Below are positions 10,216-18,288 of a stretch of 64,000 nucleotides of DNA, in pieces. Every line of letters begins with the position of its first letter. The first letter of the stretch is position 1. Both the position numbers and the translations under genes were made by a program. This DNA comes from Evansella cellulosilytica DSM 2522 (GTDB lineage Bacteria; Bacillota; Bacilli; Bacillales; Salisediminibacteriaceae). The stretch lies in NCBI RefSeq assembly GCF_000177235.2, contig NC_014829.1, positions 3,472,001-3,536,000 of the forward strand, given 5' to 3'. Below the pieces are notes generated by a model. It did not search any database, was not told where the DNA came from, and worked only from the letters and a program-made list of their open reading frames with translations.

Positions 10216-10848
10216 ATGAAACATAAAAAGAAATTTCATTCGATCGAATTAAAGAGCAAAGAGCATTCCTTTGTTATTGAAGGTCCGATAACAAAAGAAA
10301 CGCTGAATCGTCTTAGCTTTGATGACGGTTTAGTTGCCTTTCGCCCTGCCCAGAAGCAGTATGAATCCTTACTAAAGGTAGTTGAGTTGCCAGAAAATAG
10401 GATCATTATCGCTAGAGTAGATAATGTCATTGTAGGCTATGCCACCCTTCTATATCCAGATCCATTAGAGCGTTGGTCTGAAGTTAATTTAGAAAATTTA
10501 ATTGAATTAGGTGCTATCGAGGTTTCAGCAAATTACAGAGGCTATGCGTTAGCTAAGCACATTTTAAAAGTGACTATGATGGATGATAATGTAGAAGATT
10601 ATATTATTATTACGACAGAGTATTATTGGCATTGGGACCTTAAGGGTACTGGCTTAACAGTTTGGGAATATCGAGATATTATGGAGAAGGTGATGAAGTC
10701 AGGCGGTCTTGAATGGTATGCTACAGACGATCCTGAAATATGCTCTCATCCAGCAAACTGTTTAATGGCAAGAATTGGAAAAAACGTTACACCAGATCAC
10801 GTTCACGAGTTTGATAGAGTTCGCTTTAAGTATAAATACATGTTCTAG
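10216..10848 (+). CDS. acuA: Acetoin utilization protein AcuA, GNAT acetyltransferase
   Basis: A 210-aa GNAT-fold protein. In B. subtilis AcuA acetylates and thereby inactivates acetyl-CoA synthetase AcsA. The acetyl-CoA-binding region is around ANYRGYALAKHI. GGTGG precedes the ATG, and a TATAAT lies about 30 bases upstream. It heads acuABC: acuB starts 34 bases downstream. In B. subtilis acsA is divergent from this operon, but no acsA is present here. No convincing CcpA cre site is seen upstream. Confidence 0.92.
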   Translation: MKHKKKFHSIELKSKEHSFVIEGPITKETLNRLSFDDGLVAFRPAQKQYESLLKVVELPENRIIIARVDNVIVGYATLLYPDPLERWSEVNLENLIELGAIEVSANYRGYALAKHILKVTMMDDNVEDYIIITTEYYWHWDLKGTGLTVWEYRDIMEKVMKSGGLEWYATDDPEICSHPANCLMARIGKNVTPDHVHEFDRVRFKYKYMF

Positions 10849-10882
10849 TAAGATCTCTTAATAGATAGGGGAGGGATATCAT

Positions 10883-11521
10883 TTGAAAGTAAAAGATATT
10901 ATGGTGACATCAGTAATCACAGCAACGACAGAAACAACGATCCAAGAAGCGCTAAATTTAATGGAAGTTAATAAGATTAGGCACTTACCAATTTTGGATA
11001 AAACAGCACAAATAGCGGGAATAATATCTGACCGAGATCTTCGAGATGCATGTCCATCCATATTTGATGATAATAATATCACTATTTATGAAAGACCTTT
11101 ATTAGATATTATGACAAAAAATGTTTTGACAGCGTTTTCATATGACTTTATTGAAGAAGCAGCTAATATGATGACTGAAAATCAAATTAGTTGCTTGCCT
11201 GTAGAAGACGATGGAAAGCTGATTGGCATTATTACTGAGAAGGACTTATTGAATACATTTGTGAAGCTAACCGGTGTTGATGTCCCAACTTCCAGATTAG
11301 AATTAGAGGTGGCTAACAAAAGTGGTATGTTATCCGAGGTTGCCTCCGTTATTAAAGAACATAACATCAATATCCAAAGTGCCCTCGTTTATCCGGCTGA
11401 AACCTTAACAAAAAAAATTCTTCTTTTTCGCTTACAAACAATGGATATAAGAATACTTGTTCATTCATTAAGAATAAAAGGTTATACCATTTTATGGCCA
11501 ACTGACTTGGAGATGAAATAA
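10883..11521 (+). CDS. acuB: Acetoin utilization protein AcuB, CBS-pair plus ACT domain
   Basis: A 212-aa protein with two CBS repeats (about 5-60 and 72-130) and a C-terminal ACT-like domain (about 138-205, starting RLELEVANKSGM). CBS pairs bind adenosine nucleotides and ACT domains bind small effectors, so it looks like a metabolic sensor for the Acu acetylation switch; its precise biochemical role is not settled. Translation starts at TTG, strongly supported by GGGGAGGG upstream. Its stop overlaps the start of acuC by one base (TAATG), implying translational coupling. Confidence 0.9.
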   Translation: MKVKDIMVTSVITATTETTIQEALNLMEVNKIRHLPILDKTAQIAGIISDRDLRDACPSIFDDNNITIYERPLLDIMTKNVLTAFSYDFIEEAANMMTENQISCLPVEDDGKLIGIITEKDLLNTFVKLTGVDVPTSRLELEVANKSGMLSEVASVIKEHNINIQSALVYPAETLTKKILLFRLQTMDIRILVHSLRIKGYTILWPTDLEMK

Positions 11522-12675
11522 TGAATCGGGAAGCTGCATTTATTTATTCACCACAGCAATTAAGTTATAAATTTAGTGAACATCACCCATTTAACCAAAA
11601 GAGATTAACGTTAACGAAGGACCTACTAGAGAAACTACATGCACTAAATCCAAATGATATTTACCCAGCTAGAAAAGCAACAGACGAGGAACTATCGCTC
11701 ATTCATGAAGAGGACTTTATCACAGCAGTAAAGGGCGCTAGTATGGGAGAGTTTCGCTCCTCGTATGCAATGACATACGGTATTGGTACAGAAGACACCC
11801 CGGTATTCCCTTATATGCATGATGCAGCTGCTTGGCTAGTAGGTGGCACTTTAGCAGCAGTAGATTTAGTTTTTGAACAAGGATTTAAGCATGCTATTAA
11901 TCTCGGTGGCGGGTTGCACCATGGCTTTCGAGGGAAGGCTTCTGGTTTTTGCATTTATAATGATAGCTCCATTGCGATTGAATATATGAGAAAAAAATAT
12001 GATGCAAAGGTTTTATATGTAGACACTGATGCACATCATGGGGATGGAGTACAATGGGCATTTTACGATGATCCTAATGTATGCACACTTTCATTCCATG
12101 AAAGTGGTCGTTTTTTATTCCCTGGTTCTGGACACGTTAATGAGTTTGGACATGGAGAAGGATATGGATACTCCTTTAACGTACCATTCGAAGCTTTTAC
12201 GGAGGATAGTTCTTTTCTAAGTGCCTATGAAAGTGTGATGCGAGAAGTCATAGCGTATTTTAAGCCTGATATTATACTGACACAGAATGGTGCAGATGCC
12301 CATTACTACGATCCACTTACACACCTCTGTGGAACACTACGCCTATATCAAGAAATACCTAAACTCGCTCATAGCCTTGCTCACGAATACTGTAATGGCA
12401 AGTGGATTGCTGTTGGTGGAGGAGGTTATGATATTTGGAGAGTAGTGCCACGAGCTTGGGCAGCAATATGGCTTGAAATGTCAAACCAAACAAATTTATT
12501 AAAAAATCCAATACCAAATAACTGGATTGACACGTGGCAGAAGGAATCTCCTCATCCCCTTCCTTTATATTGGGACGACCCTTCTAATATGTATCCACCT
12601 ATTCCTAGAAAAACTGAGATTGAGAAAAAAAATAGAAGAACCGCTGCCAAAGTTCTTCATCCTATCTATGACTAA
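11521..12675 (+). CDS. acuC: Acetoin utilization protein AcuC, class I HDAC-like deacetylase
   Basis: A 384-aa arginase/deacetylase-fold enzyme. In B. subtilis AcuC removes the acetyl group placed by AcuA on AcsA. Zinc and catalytic residues are visible in DTDAHHGDGVQ and GADAHYYDPL, and in the GGGLHH segment with its tandem histidines. The C-terminal GGGGYD motif is intact. Coupled to acuB by a TAATG overlap, it ends five bases before the convergent mtnN stop; I see no terminator in that gap. Confidence 0.93.
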   Translation: MNREAAFIYSPQQLSYKFSEHHPFNQKRLTLTKDLLEKLHALNPNDIYPARKATDEELSLIHEEDFITAVKGASMGEFRSSYAMTYGIGTEDTPVFPYMHDAAAWLVGGTLAAVDLVFEQGFKHAINLGGGLHHGFRGKASGFCIYNDSSIAIEYMRKKYDAKVLYVDTDAHHGDGVQWAFYDDPNVCTLSFHESGRFLFPGSGHVNEFGHGEGYGYSFNVPFEAFTEDSSFLSAYESVMREVIAYFKPDIILTQNGADAHYYDPLTHLCGTLRLYQEIPKLAHSLAHEYCNGKWIAVGGGGYDIWRVVPRAWAAIWLEMSNQTNLLKNPIPNNWIDTWQKESPHPLPLYWDDPSNMYPPIPRKTEIEKKNRRTAAKVLHPIYD

Positions 12676-12680
12676 CTAAA

Positions 12681-13382
12681 CTATATTTTTTTTATCAAAT
12701 TTCCAATAATTTCTGCTGATAGCTTGGCTACCTCCTCAACAAATGACTCGAAGCTATCAGCAGCCTCACCATTCGCCTTATCTGAGATAGCACGCACAAC
12801 TACGAAAGGAACTTGATTAAAGCTAGCAACATGTGCAACAGCGGCACCTTCCATCTCAACGCATGCAGCATCAAATAATTCGGATAACTCCTTTACATCC
12901 TCTCTATTAGCTATAAATTGATCTCCGCTAACTATTTTCCCTTTGATGACTTGTATTCCTTTATTCACTGTTTCCATAGATGCTTCATAAGCTTTGTCAA
13001 CTAATTCGGGGTCAGCTTTAAACGCTGAAGGTCCGTCATGCATCGGAATTGTTCCTCTTTTGAACCCTAACGGACTTGCATCAATATCGTGCTCCTGACA
13101 AATAGTAGAAATTACAATATCTCCAACATTCAAGCTCTCTAATATTTCTCCTGCAACACCTGTAAATATTATTTTCTCACTCTGAAAAATGTCGATCAAT
13201 ATTTGTGTCGTCATGGCTGCATTCACTTTCCCAACCCCACATTGGGTTATTACGACTTCGTGCTCTTCCCACACACCTGAAAAAAAAGTGAACGAACCAA
13301 TTTTCTTACTTTTTTGTTCATTAATTGACTCCTTAAAATATTGGACCTCTTCTTTCATCGCACCTATAATTCCTATTTTCAT
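12681..13382 (-). CDS. mtnN: 5'-methylthioadenosine/S-adenosylhomocysteine nucleosidase
   Basis: A 233-aa cytosolic nucleosidase that cleaves MTA and SAH to adenine and the thioribosyl or homocysteine product, feeding methyl-cycle salvage. Family landmarks: GIIGAMKEEV at the N-terminus, the FTGVAG loop, SGDQFI, VEMEGAA (base and ribose binding) and AISDKA with the catalytic aspartate. AGGAGGG precedes the ATG. In B. subtilis the gene lies elsewhere, so its position between acuC and motS is a local rearrangement. Confidence 0.94.
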   Translation of the reverse strand: MKIGIIGAMKEEVQYFKESINEQKSKKIGSFTFFSGVWEEHEVVITQCGVGKVNAAMTTQILIDIFQSEKIIFTGVAGEILESLNVGDIVISTICQEHDIDASPLGFKRGTIPMHDGPSAFKADPELVDKAYEASMETVNKGIQVIKGKIVSGDQFIANREDVKELSELFDAACVEMEGAAVAHVASFNQVPFVVVRAISDKANGEAADSFESFVEEVAKLSAEIIGNLIKKI

Positions 13383-13429
13383 TACTTTAACCCTCCTAAT
13401 CAGTTACTTTCAGTAGCGATAGTTTAAAG

Positions 13430-13680
13430 CTTCTCAACTTACCTCTGCCTTTACTCCCGCAGGAACGAGCGTTACTTCGTCGCCTTATGCTTCGAGTTGT
13501 CTCGACGGATACGCTCCAAAGCATATGCTCGTAGAGGAAGAGACAGTTACCTCGCTTGCTCCGATCTCATCAACCTTTTCTATAATTTAGATATATTGAA
13601 TATTAATACAATAAAATATCAATTTCTACTTTTTCAGTGGTCTCAAAGAACACCACTTTTTCAGTGCCCTTAATATTAAC
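13430..13680. repeat. Dispersed repeat element related to the 32706-32976 element, truncated and with an internal insertion
   Basis: On the minus strand this region shares GGGCACTGAAAAAGTG, a CCACTGAAAAAGT unit, ATTAATATTCAATATA and GATGAGATCGGAGCAAGCG with the element at 32.7-33.0 kb, in the same order. Between GCAAGCGAG and CCTGCGGGA it carries about 85 extra bases (13452-13545). The far inverted end seen in the other copy is absent. It fills most of the gap 13383-13816; a short reverse ORF over it is not credible. Confidence 0.75.
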
Positions 13681-13749
13681 CTTTTTTAGTCCCTCTATAT
13701 TTTTCCCATTTGCCAATAAGCTTATGGGGCATAATTGTAGAATAAAATA

Positions 13750-13776
13750 AAAAATCCGGAGATTTCCCCGGAAATT
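13750..13776 (-). terminator. Probable terminator of motPS
   Basis: On the minus strand TCCGG and CCGGA form a short stem followed by TTTTTTATTTT. Confidence 0.6.
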
Positions 13777-13816
13777 TTTATCAATATAAAGTACTAGATA
13801 TCTTATTGCAATTATT

Positions 13817-14593
13817 TTAATATATTTCTGCATTTTCAGCATCAGGTTCAGCAATTACAATAACAACACGTCTATTTTTTTGTAAATTCTCATTCGTCGT
13901 ATTAGGTGCTATTGGCCTAGTATCCCCATAACCTACTGATACAAACCTAGATTGATCAAGATCATGGTTATCGACTAAGTACCTTATTACACTACTCGCT
14001 CTGGCACCAGATAATTCCCAATTGGATGGAAATTGAAATGTTTCAATCGGCCTACTATCCGTATGGCCTTCTACCATAATTGGATTAGGTACAGATTCTA
14101 TTAATGTACCTACTTTATCTAAGAATGCAGTTGCGTCTGAAATGAGTTCCGCTCTAGCTGATTCAAACAAAACCTGTTCCTGTAACACTAGTACTACACC
14201 GCGATCATCGCGTGAGGCTGATATACTTTCGTACAAATTGTTTGCTTCTAAAAAGTCTAGTACCTCAACTAGAAGATCATCTAATTGTTGATTATTTTCT
14301 TCCTTTTTTGAGTCTAAAAAGTTCTCAAACGGATCGACTTCATTATCAAAAGGGTCATCCTTCGTATCTCTATCTTCCGCTGGATTGTCGAATGGGATAA
14401 GCGATGGGTAAAATTCAAAAAGTGCTCGATCCTGAAAAGACTCTGCTACAGCTTGAAATTTTTGTCCATCGACTACCGACATAGAGAATAATAAGACAAA
14501 GAATACAAGAATTAATGTCATTAGATCGGAAAATGTAACCATCCATTTAGGAGCACCTTTTTCTGTATTTCCTTGTCTCCTTCTTCTAATCAT
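13817..14593 (-). CDS. motS: Flagellar stator protein MotS (MotB-type, sodium-coupled)
   Basis: A 258-aa MotB/OmpA-family stator subunit. One membrane segment follows the short basic N-terminus; the ion-binding aspartate is D23 in TFSDLMT. A periplasmic-type OmpA peptidoglycan-binding domain occupies about 130-250 (VEGHTDSRPI, NWELSGARA, NRRV). The gene overlaps motP by 8 bases. The location immediately downstream of ccpA is that of motPS (ytxDE), the sodium-driven stator of bacilli, rather than the proton-driven motAB. Sodium coupling is inferred from that orthology. Confidence 0.88.
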   Translation of the reverse strand: MIRRRRQGNTEKGAPKWMVTFSDLMTLILVFFVLLFSMSVVDGQKFQAVAESFQDRALFEFYPSLIPFDNPAEDRDTKDDPFDNEVDPFENFLDSKKEENNQQLDDLLVEVLDFLEANNLYESISASRDDRGVVLVLQEQVLFESARAELISDATAFLDKVGTLIESVPNPIMVEGHTDSRPIETFQFPSNWELSGARASSVIRYLVDNHDLDQSRFVSVGYGDTRPIAPNTTNENLQKNRRVVIVIAEPDAENAEIY

Positions 14594-15398
14594 TCAAAAT
14601 CTCCTCTTCTTCCTTTTCACTTTCACCTTTTTTTGCATGGTTAGGTAAAAATGCACTTAATTTTTCTTGTAGAATTTTAGGGTTTTGACCTGATTGAACT
14701 CCGATAACTCCCTCAATAACGATTTGCTTTATAAATACTTCTTCTTCTGTACTTAAAGCTAATTTACTTGCCATAGGTATAAAAACTAAGTTGGCAAGTA
14801 AAGAACCATATAAAGTCGTAAGTAGTGCAACAGCCATATTAGGTCCTAGTGAAGATGGATCATTTAAATTTTGTAGCATCAAAACAAGTCCAATTAAAGT
14901 ACCAATCATTCCCCATGCTGGTGCGTACTCACCAGCTTTTTCTATAATCGATCGGCCTTTTCGGTGTCGTTCTTCCATAGCGACAACTTCTGCCATCATA
15001 ATGTCTTTAATAATCTCTGGTTCTATGCCATCGACAGCTAATAATACACCTTTTTCAATAAATGGATCATTGACATCCTCTAATCCCATCTCAAGAGCAA
15101 GTAATCCTTCTCTTCTTGCTTTTGTAGAAAGATCAACAAACGTTTCAATCAACCCTTGTATATCATGATTTTGCGTTTGAAATGTTTCCTTTAAAACGAT
15201 TGGTACACTTTTTACATCAGCCATTGAAAAGTTAATTAAAATCGCTGCAGACAATCCTCCGAGTACGATTAAAATCGAAGTAACCTGAAAAAAGTAACCA
15301 GCTCCACCGCCACCTATTTCACTCGTATAAATAGCCAATAAAATCATCGTTAAGCCAAGGAATATACCAATTGGAGTTAACATATCTAATTTTTTCAT
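14586..15398 (-). CDS. motP: Flagellar stator protein MotP (MotA-type, sodium-coupled)
   Basis: A 270-aa MotA/TolQ/ExbB-family membrane protein with four predicted membrane segments: near 8-25, 32-50, 155-175 and 185-205. The cytoplasmic loop between segments 2 and 3 would contact the FliG rotor. The proline-rich GEYAPAWGMIGTL segment before membrane segment 3 is characteristic. GGGGAG precedes the ATG. It forms a two-gene operon with motS. The acidic C-terminus (KEEEEIL) overlaps the motS start. Confidence 0.88.
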   Translation of the reverse strand: MKKLDMLTPIGIFLGLTMILLAIYTSEIGGGGAGYFFQVTSILIVLGGLSAAILINFSMADVKSVPIVLKETFQTQNHDIQGLIETFVDLSTKARREGLLALEMGLEDVNDPFIEKGVLLAVDGIEPEIIKDIMMAEVVAMEERHRKGRSIIEKAGEYAPAWGMIGTLIGLVLMLQNLNDPSSLGPNMAVALLTTLYGSLLANLVFIPMASKLALSTEEEVFIKQIVIEGVIGVQSGQNPKILQEKLSAFLPNHAKKGESEKEEEEILND

Positions 15399-15485
15399 AA
15401 TTTTCTCCCCTACTAACTACTGTAGTTTCTTTATATTTCAAGCCTGAAGATGATTTTACTGGACATATAGGGGGAAGCTGCGCTC

Positions 15486-16493
15486 TTATTGCGCTTCTAT
15501 AGTAGAATGTCTAAATTCCAATCGATGTGGTAATATAACGACATTCTCACTTACTTCTTCTTTCTTCATATATTTTGTTAATAATCTCATTGATACAGCA
15601 CCGATATCATACATTGGCTGAACTACAGTTGATAAAGTTGGTCTCACCATTGTAGCTAACCTTGTATTATTAAATCCGAAGATTTCAAAGTCATTCGGTA
15701 CGTCATAACCTGCATCTTGAGCTCCATGAATAACCCCTAAAGCCATTTCATCTGTTCCTGCAAAGATTGCAGTAGGCTTGTCCTCTAACGCTAACAATGT
15801 TTCCATTGCTTCTAAGCCAGAGTCATATGTGTAATCACCGATGACGATTAGATCATCGTCTAACGGCAGATTTCCTTCTTCTAATGCTCTTTTATAACCT
15901 GCAAACTTCAAATATCCATTAATAGGATCCTCTAAGCTTCCCGATAAAATAGCAATTTTTTTATGCCCTCTTTTTATAAATGATGTGACTGCATCAAAGG
16001 CAGCTTGTTCATAGTCAATATTGACTGAAGGGAATAACCTGTTTTGATCAATCGTTGCAGATAATACAATTGGAACAGGAGATGTTTTAAATGCCTCTTC
16101 ATGTTCTTTTGTGATTTCTCCGCCCATAAATACGATTCCATCTACTTGTTTTTCTAGTAAAGTATTTACTAAATGGATTTCCTTATCTATGTTTTGATCA
16201 GAGTTACATAAAATAATATTATACTTGTACATTGTTGCAATATCTTCAATACCTCGCGCCAATTCTGCAAAGAAAATACTCGAAATATCTGGGATAATAA
16301 CACCAACAGTTGTTGTCTTTTTGCTAGCCAAACCTCTTGCAACAGCATTTGGTCGGTAGCCAAGACGCTCAATTGCCTCTAACACTCTCTTTCTCGTTGT
16401 AGGCTTTACATTTGGATTTCCGTTTACTACCCTAGACACTGTAGCCATTGATACACTTGCTTCTCTTGCCACATCATAAATCGTAATATTCAT
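15486..16493 (-). CDS. ccpA: Catabolite control protein A
   Basis: A 335-aa LacI/GalR-family global regulator that, with HPr-Ser46-P, binds cre sites to control carbon catabolite genes. The N-terminal helix-turn-helix starts [20 protein letters not shown], followed by the hinge helix ([11 protein letters not shown]) and the periplasmic-binding-protein-like core. Start set at MNITIYDV with GGAGGATCAAT upstream; an earlier in-frame ATG gives a tail absent from the family. It is flanked by aroA and motPS as in B. subtilis. Confidence 0.97.
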   Translation of the reverse strand: MNITIYDVAREASVSMATVSRVVNGNPNVKPTTRKRVLEAIERLGYRPNAVARGLASKKTTTVGVIIPDISSIFFAELARGIEDIATMYKYNIILCNSDQNIDKEIHLVNTLLEKQVDGIVFMGGEITKEHEEAFKTSPVPIVLSATIDQNRLFPSVNIDYEQAAFDAVTSFIKRGHKKIAILSGSLEDPINGYLKFAGYKRALEEGNLPLDDDLIVIGDYTYDSGLEAMETLLALEDKPTAIFAGTDEMALGVIHGAQDAGYDVPNDFEIFGFNNTRLATMVRPTLSTVVQPMYDIGAVSMRLLTKYMKKEEVSENVVILPHRLEFRHSTIEAQ

Positions 16494-16872
16494 ATTGATC
16501 CTCCTTAATTTATGCCAATCATCATTTTTCAAATTTTCATATTTTATAGTAATGATACGACACTTTTAGGAGGGGCGCAATTCTTTATCTATATCGACAC
16601 AAAATCCCCTATCCTTAAGTGTATATGAAAATAAAATAAATTTTTTTGTAGAATTTTATAGAAAAATATTTATTTTGGCCTCTCTTTTTAACTATTTTTC
16701 ACAAAAGATGTGTCGCTCATTCATTAAATAGTACAATGGAATTGCAATAAACACTATTTATACGAAACACTTTGTTTTTTCAAACAAAGCTTTTTAAAAC
16801 TAGATGATGTGTTTCATTTCTAAATACTGTATTGACGTAGACATTACTTCTTTTTAGTGGGAAAAATTCATA
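16494..16872. other. ccpA-aroA intergenic region with a small hairpin
   Basis: This AT-rich region should contain the ccpA promoter(s), but I could not pick one with confidence. A perfect 8-bp hairpin, CTTTGTTT/AAACAAAG with a 4-base loop, lies near 16769-16788; its role is unknown. No ORF is credible. Confidence 0.5.
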
Positions 16873-16928
16873 AAAAAGAGAGGATCTCCTTAAGTCACCA
16901 TTATATGACCAAAAGGAGCCCCTCTTTT
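16873..16928 (-). terminator. Terminator of aroA
   Basis: On the minus strand AAAAGAGGGGCTCCTTTT pairs with TTAAGGAG and CCTCTCTTTT across a loop that itself contains GTCA/TGAC pairing, then a T-run follows. Confidence 0.8.
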
Positions 16929-16939
16929 ATCAATATGCT

Positions 16940-18040
16940 TTATTTTTGATTTACAACTTCCTCTTCTCTCTTATATAATCCAGATTCAACTAAGCTACTG
17001 ACAAAGTTTTGGAATTGTGGAATATCCATTTGTTGAGCCGAATCAGATAGAGCTACTGCTGGATCTGGATGAACTTCAGCCATGACCCCGTCTGCTCCAA
17101 TTGCTAAAGCTGCTTTGGCAGTCGGTAATAATAAATCTCTTCTTCCTGTTGAATGAGTAACGTCTACCCACACTGGTAAATGCGTTTCTTGCTTTAAGAT
17201 TGGTACTGCTGATATATCTAATGTGTTACGAGTCGCTTTTTCATACGTACGAATACCTCGCTCACATAACATAATATTACCATTCCCACCAGCATGAATG
17301 TACTCAGCGGCGTTAATAAACTCTTCAATAGTTGCTGATAAGCCTCGTTTTAATAAAACAGGTTTATCTACACTTCCTGCAGCCTTTAATAACTCAAAGT
17401 TTTGCATATTTCTTGCTCCGATTTGAATGACATCTACATAATCTAGTGCCATTTCAATATCTTTAGGGTTAACGATTTCACTAATAACTGATAGATCATA
17501 TTTCTTGGCAACATCCTTTAAGATTTTTAAACCTTCTTCTCCTAGTCCTTGGAAATCATAAGGTGATGTTCTAGGTTTAAATGCGCCACCTCGTAAAAAT
17601 TTAATTCCTTCTTGTTTTAGAGTTTTTGCAACTGCTTCAACTTGCTCATAACTCTCAACAGAACAAGGACCCGCAATTAATCTCTGTCTACCATCCCCAA
17701 CTTTTACGTTATTAATAGAAACTAAAGTATCCTCAGGATGTTTTTTACGTGAGACAAGTAATGCTTTCCTATGATCATCTTCTTGAATTTCGAGACTTGC
17801 TTTAAATATTTGTTTAAAAAGATGTTGAAGGGTAGATGTTTCAAAAGGCCCTTTATTATTTTCAGCAATTAAATCAAGCATTTTCCGTTCACGTACAGGA
17901 TCAAAGCGATTCAGACCTTGAGCACTCTTTACTCGGCCAATCTCCTTTACGAGACTAGCTCTCTCATTAATAACCTCCATCAATTGTAAATTTACTTTGT
18001 CCAATTGATCCCTCAACTCTTCTAATTGTTCATTACCCAT
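16940..18040 (-). CDS. aroA: Bifunctional chorismate mutase / 3-deoxy-7-phosphoheptulonate synthase
   Basis: A 366-aa fusion: AroQ-type chorismate mutase (about 5-85, starting [12 protein letters not shown] with LVKEIGRVK) and a type I-beta DAHP synthase (about 105-350, with [21 protein letters not shown] and [12 protein letters not shown]). It catalyses the first step of aromatic biosynthesis; the mutase domain acts as the chorismate/prephenate feedback sensor in B. subtilis AroA. It sits upstream of ccpA with its own terminator, so transcription of ccpA is probably separate. Confidence 0.95.
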   Translation of the reverse strand: MGNEQLEELRDQLDKVNLQLMEVINERASLVKEIGRVKSAQGLNRFDPVRERKMLDLIAENNKGPFETSTLQHLFKQIFKASLEIQEDDHRKALLVSRKKHPEDTLVSINNVKVGDGRQRLIAGPCSVESYEQVEAVAKTLKQEGIKFLRGGAFKPRTSPYDFQGLGEEGLKILKDVAKKYDLSVISEIVNPKDIEMALDYVDVIQIGARNMQNFELLKAAGSVDKPVLLKRGLSATIEEFINAAEYIHAGGNGNIMLCERGIRTYEKATRNTLDISAVPILKQETHLPVWVDVTHSTGRRDLLLPTAKAALAIGADGVMAEVHPDPAVALSDSAQQMDIPQFQNFVSSLVESGLYKREEEVVNQK

Positions 18041-18230
18041 TTTTAAAAACTCCTCTCATTGCATCTCAGTCCATTATAGTGATTAATGTAATTATGGACT
18101 ATTATAAACGAAAAAAGAAATAATGTCACGATATTTCTTTAATAATTAAACGCTTTTAAGCGTTAAAGTAATAATTGTAACTTATTCTTCTTTTTTTGAC
18201 ATTTTTCTACTTGGAATCAATAGCATCATG

Positions 18231-18236
18231 TATAAT
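18231..18236 (+). promoter_or_regulatory. Candidate -10 for the FtsA/PilM-like gene
   Basis: A perfect TATAAT lies 53 bases before the start codon. No good -35 at 16-18 bases is visible; TTGGAA is only 14 bases away. Confidence 0.35.
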
Positions 18237-18288
18237 TAAATCAAAACTTGTTTTTATACTTGGAAAAAGTGTTAGGGTGGTGCAACTA

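Noticed and set aside
13603-13854. Reverse ORF of 83 codons overlapping the end of motS
   Set aside because: It covers the motPS terminator and repeat DNA, has no ribosome binding site, and its composition simply reflects AT-rich sequence.
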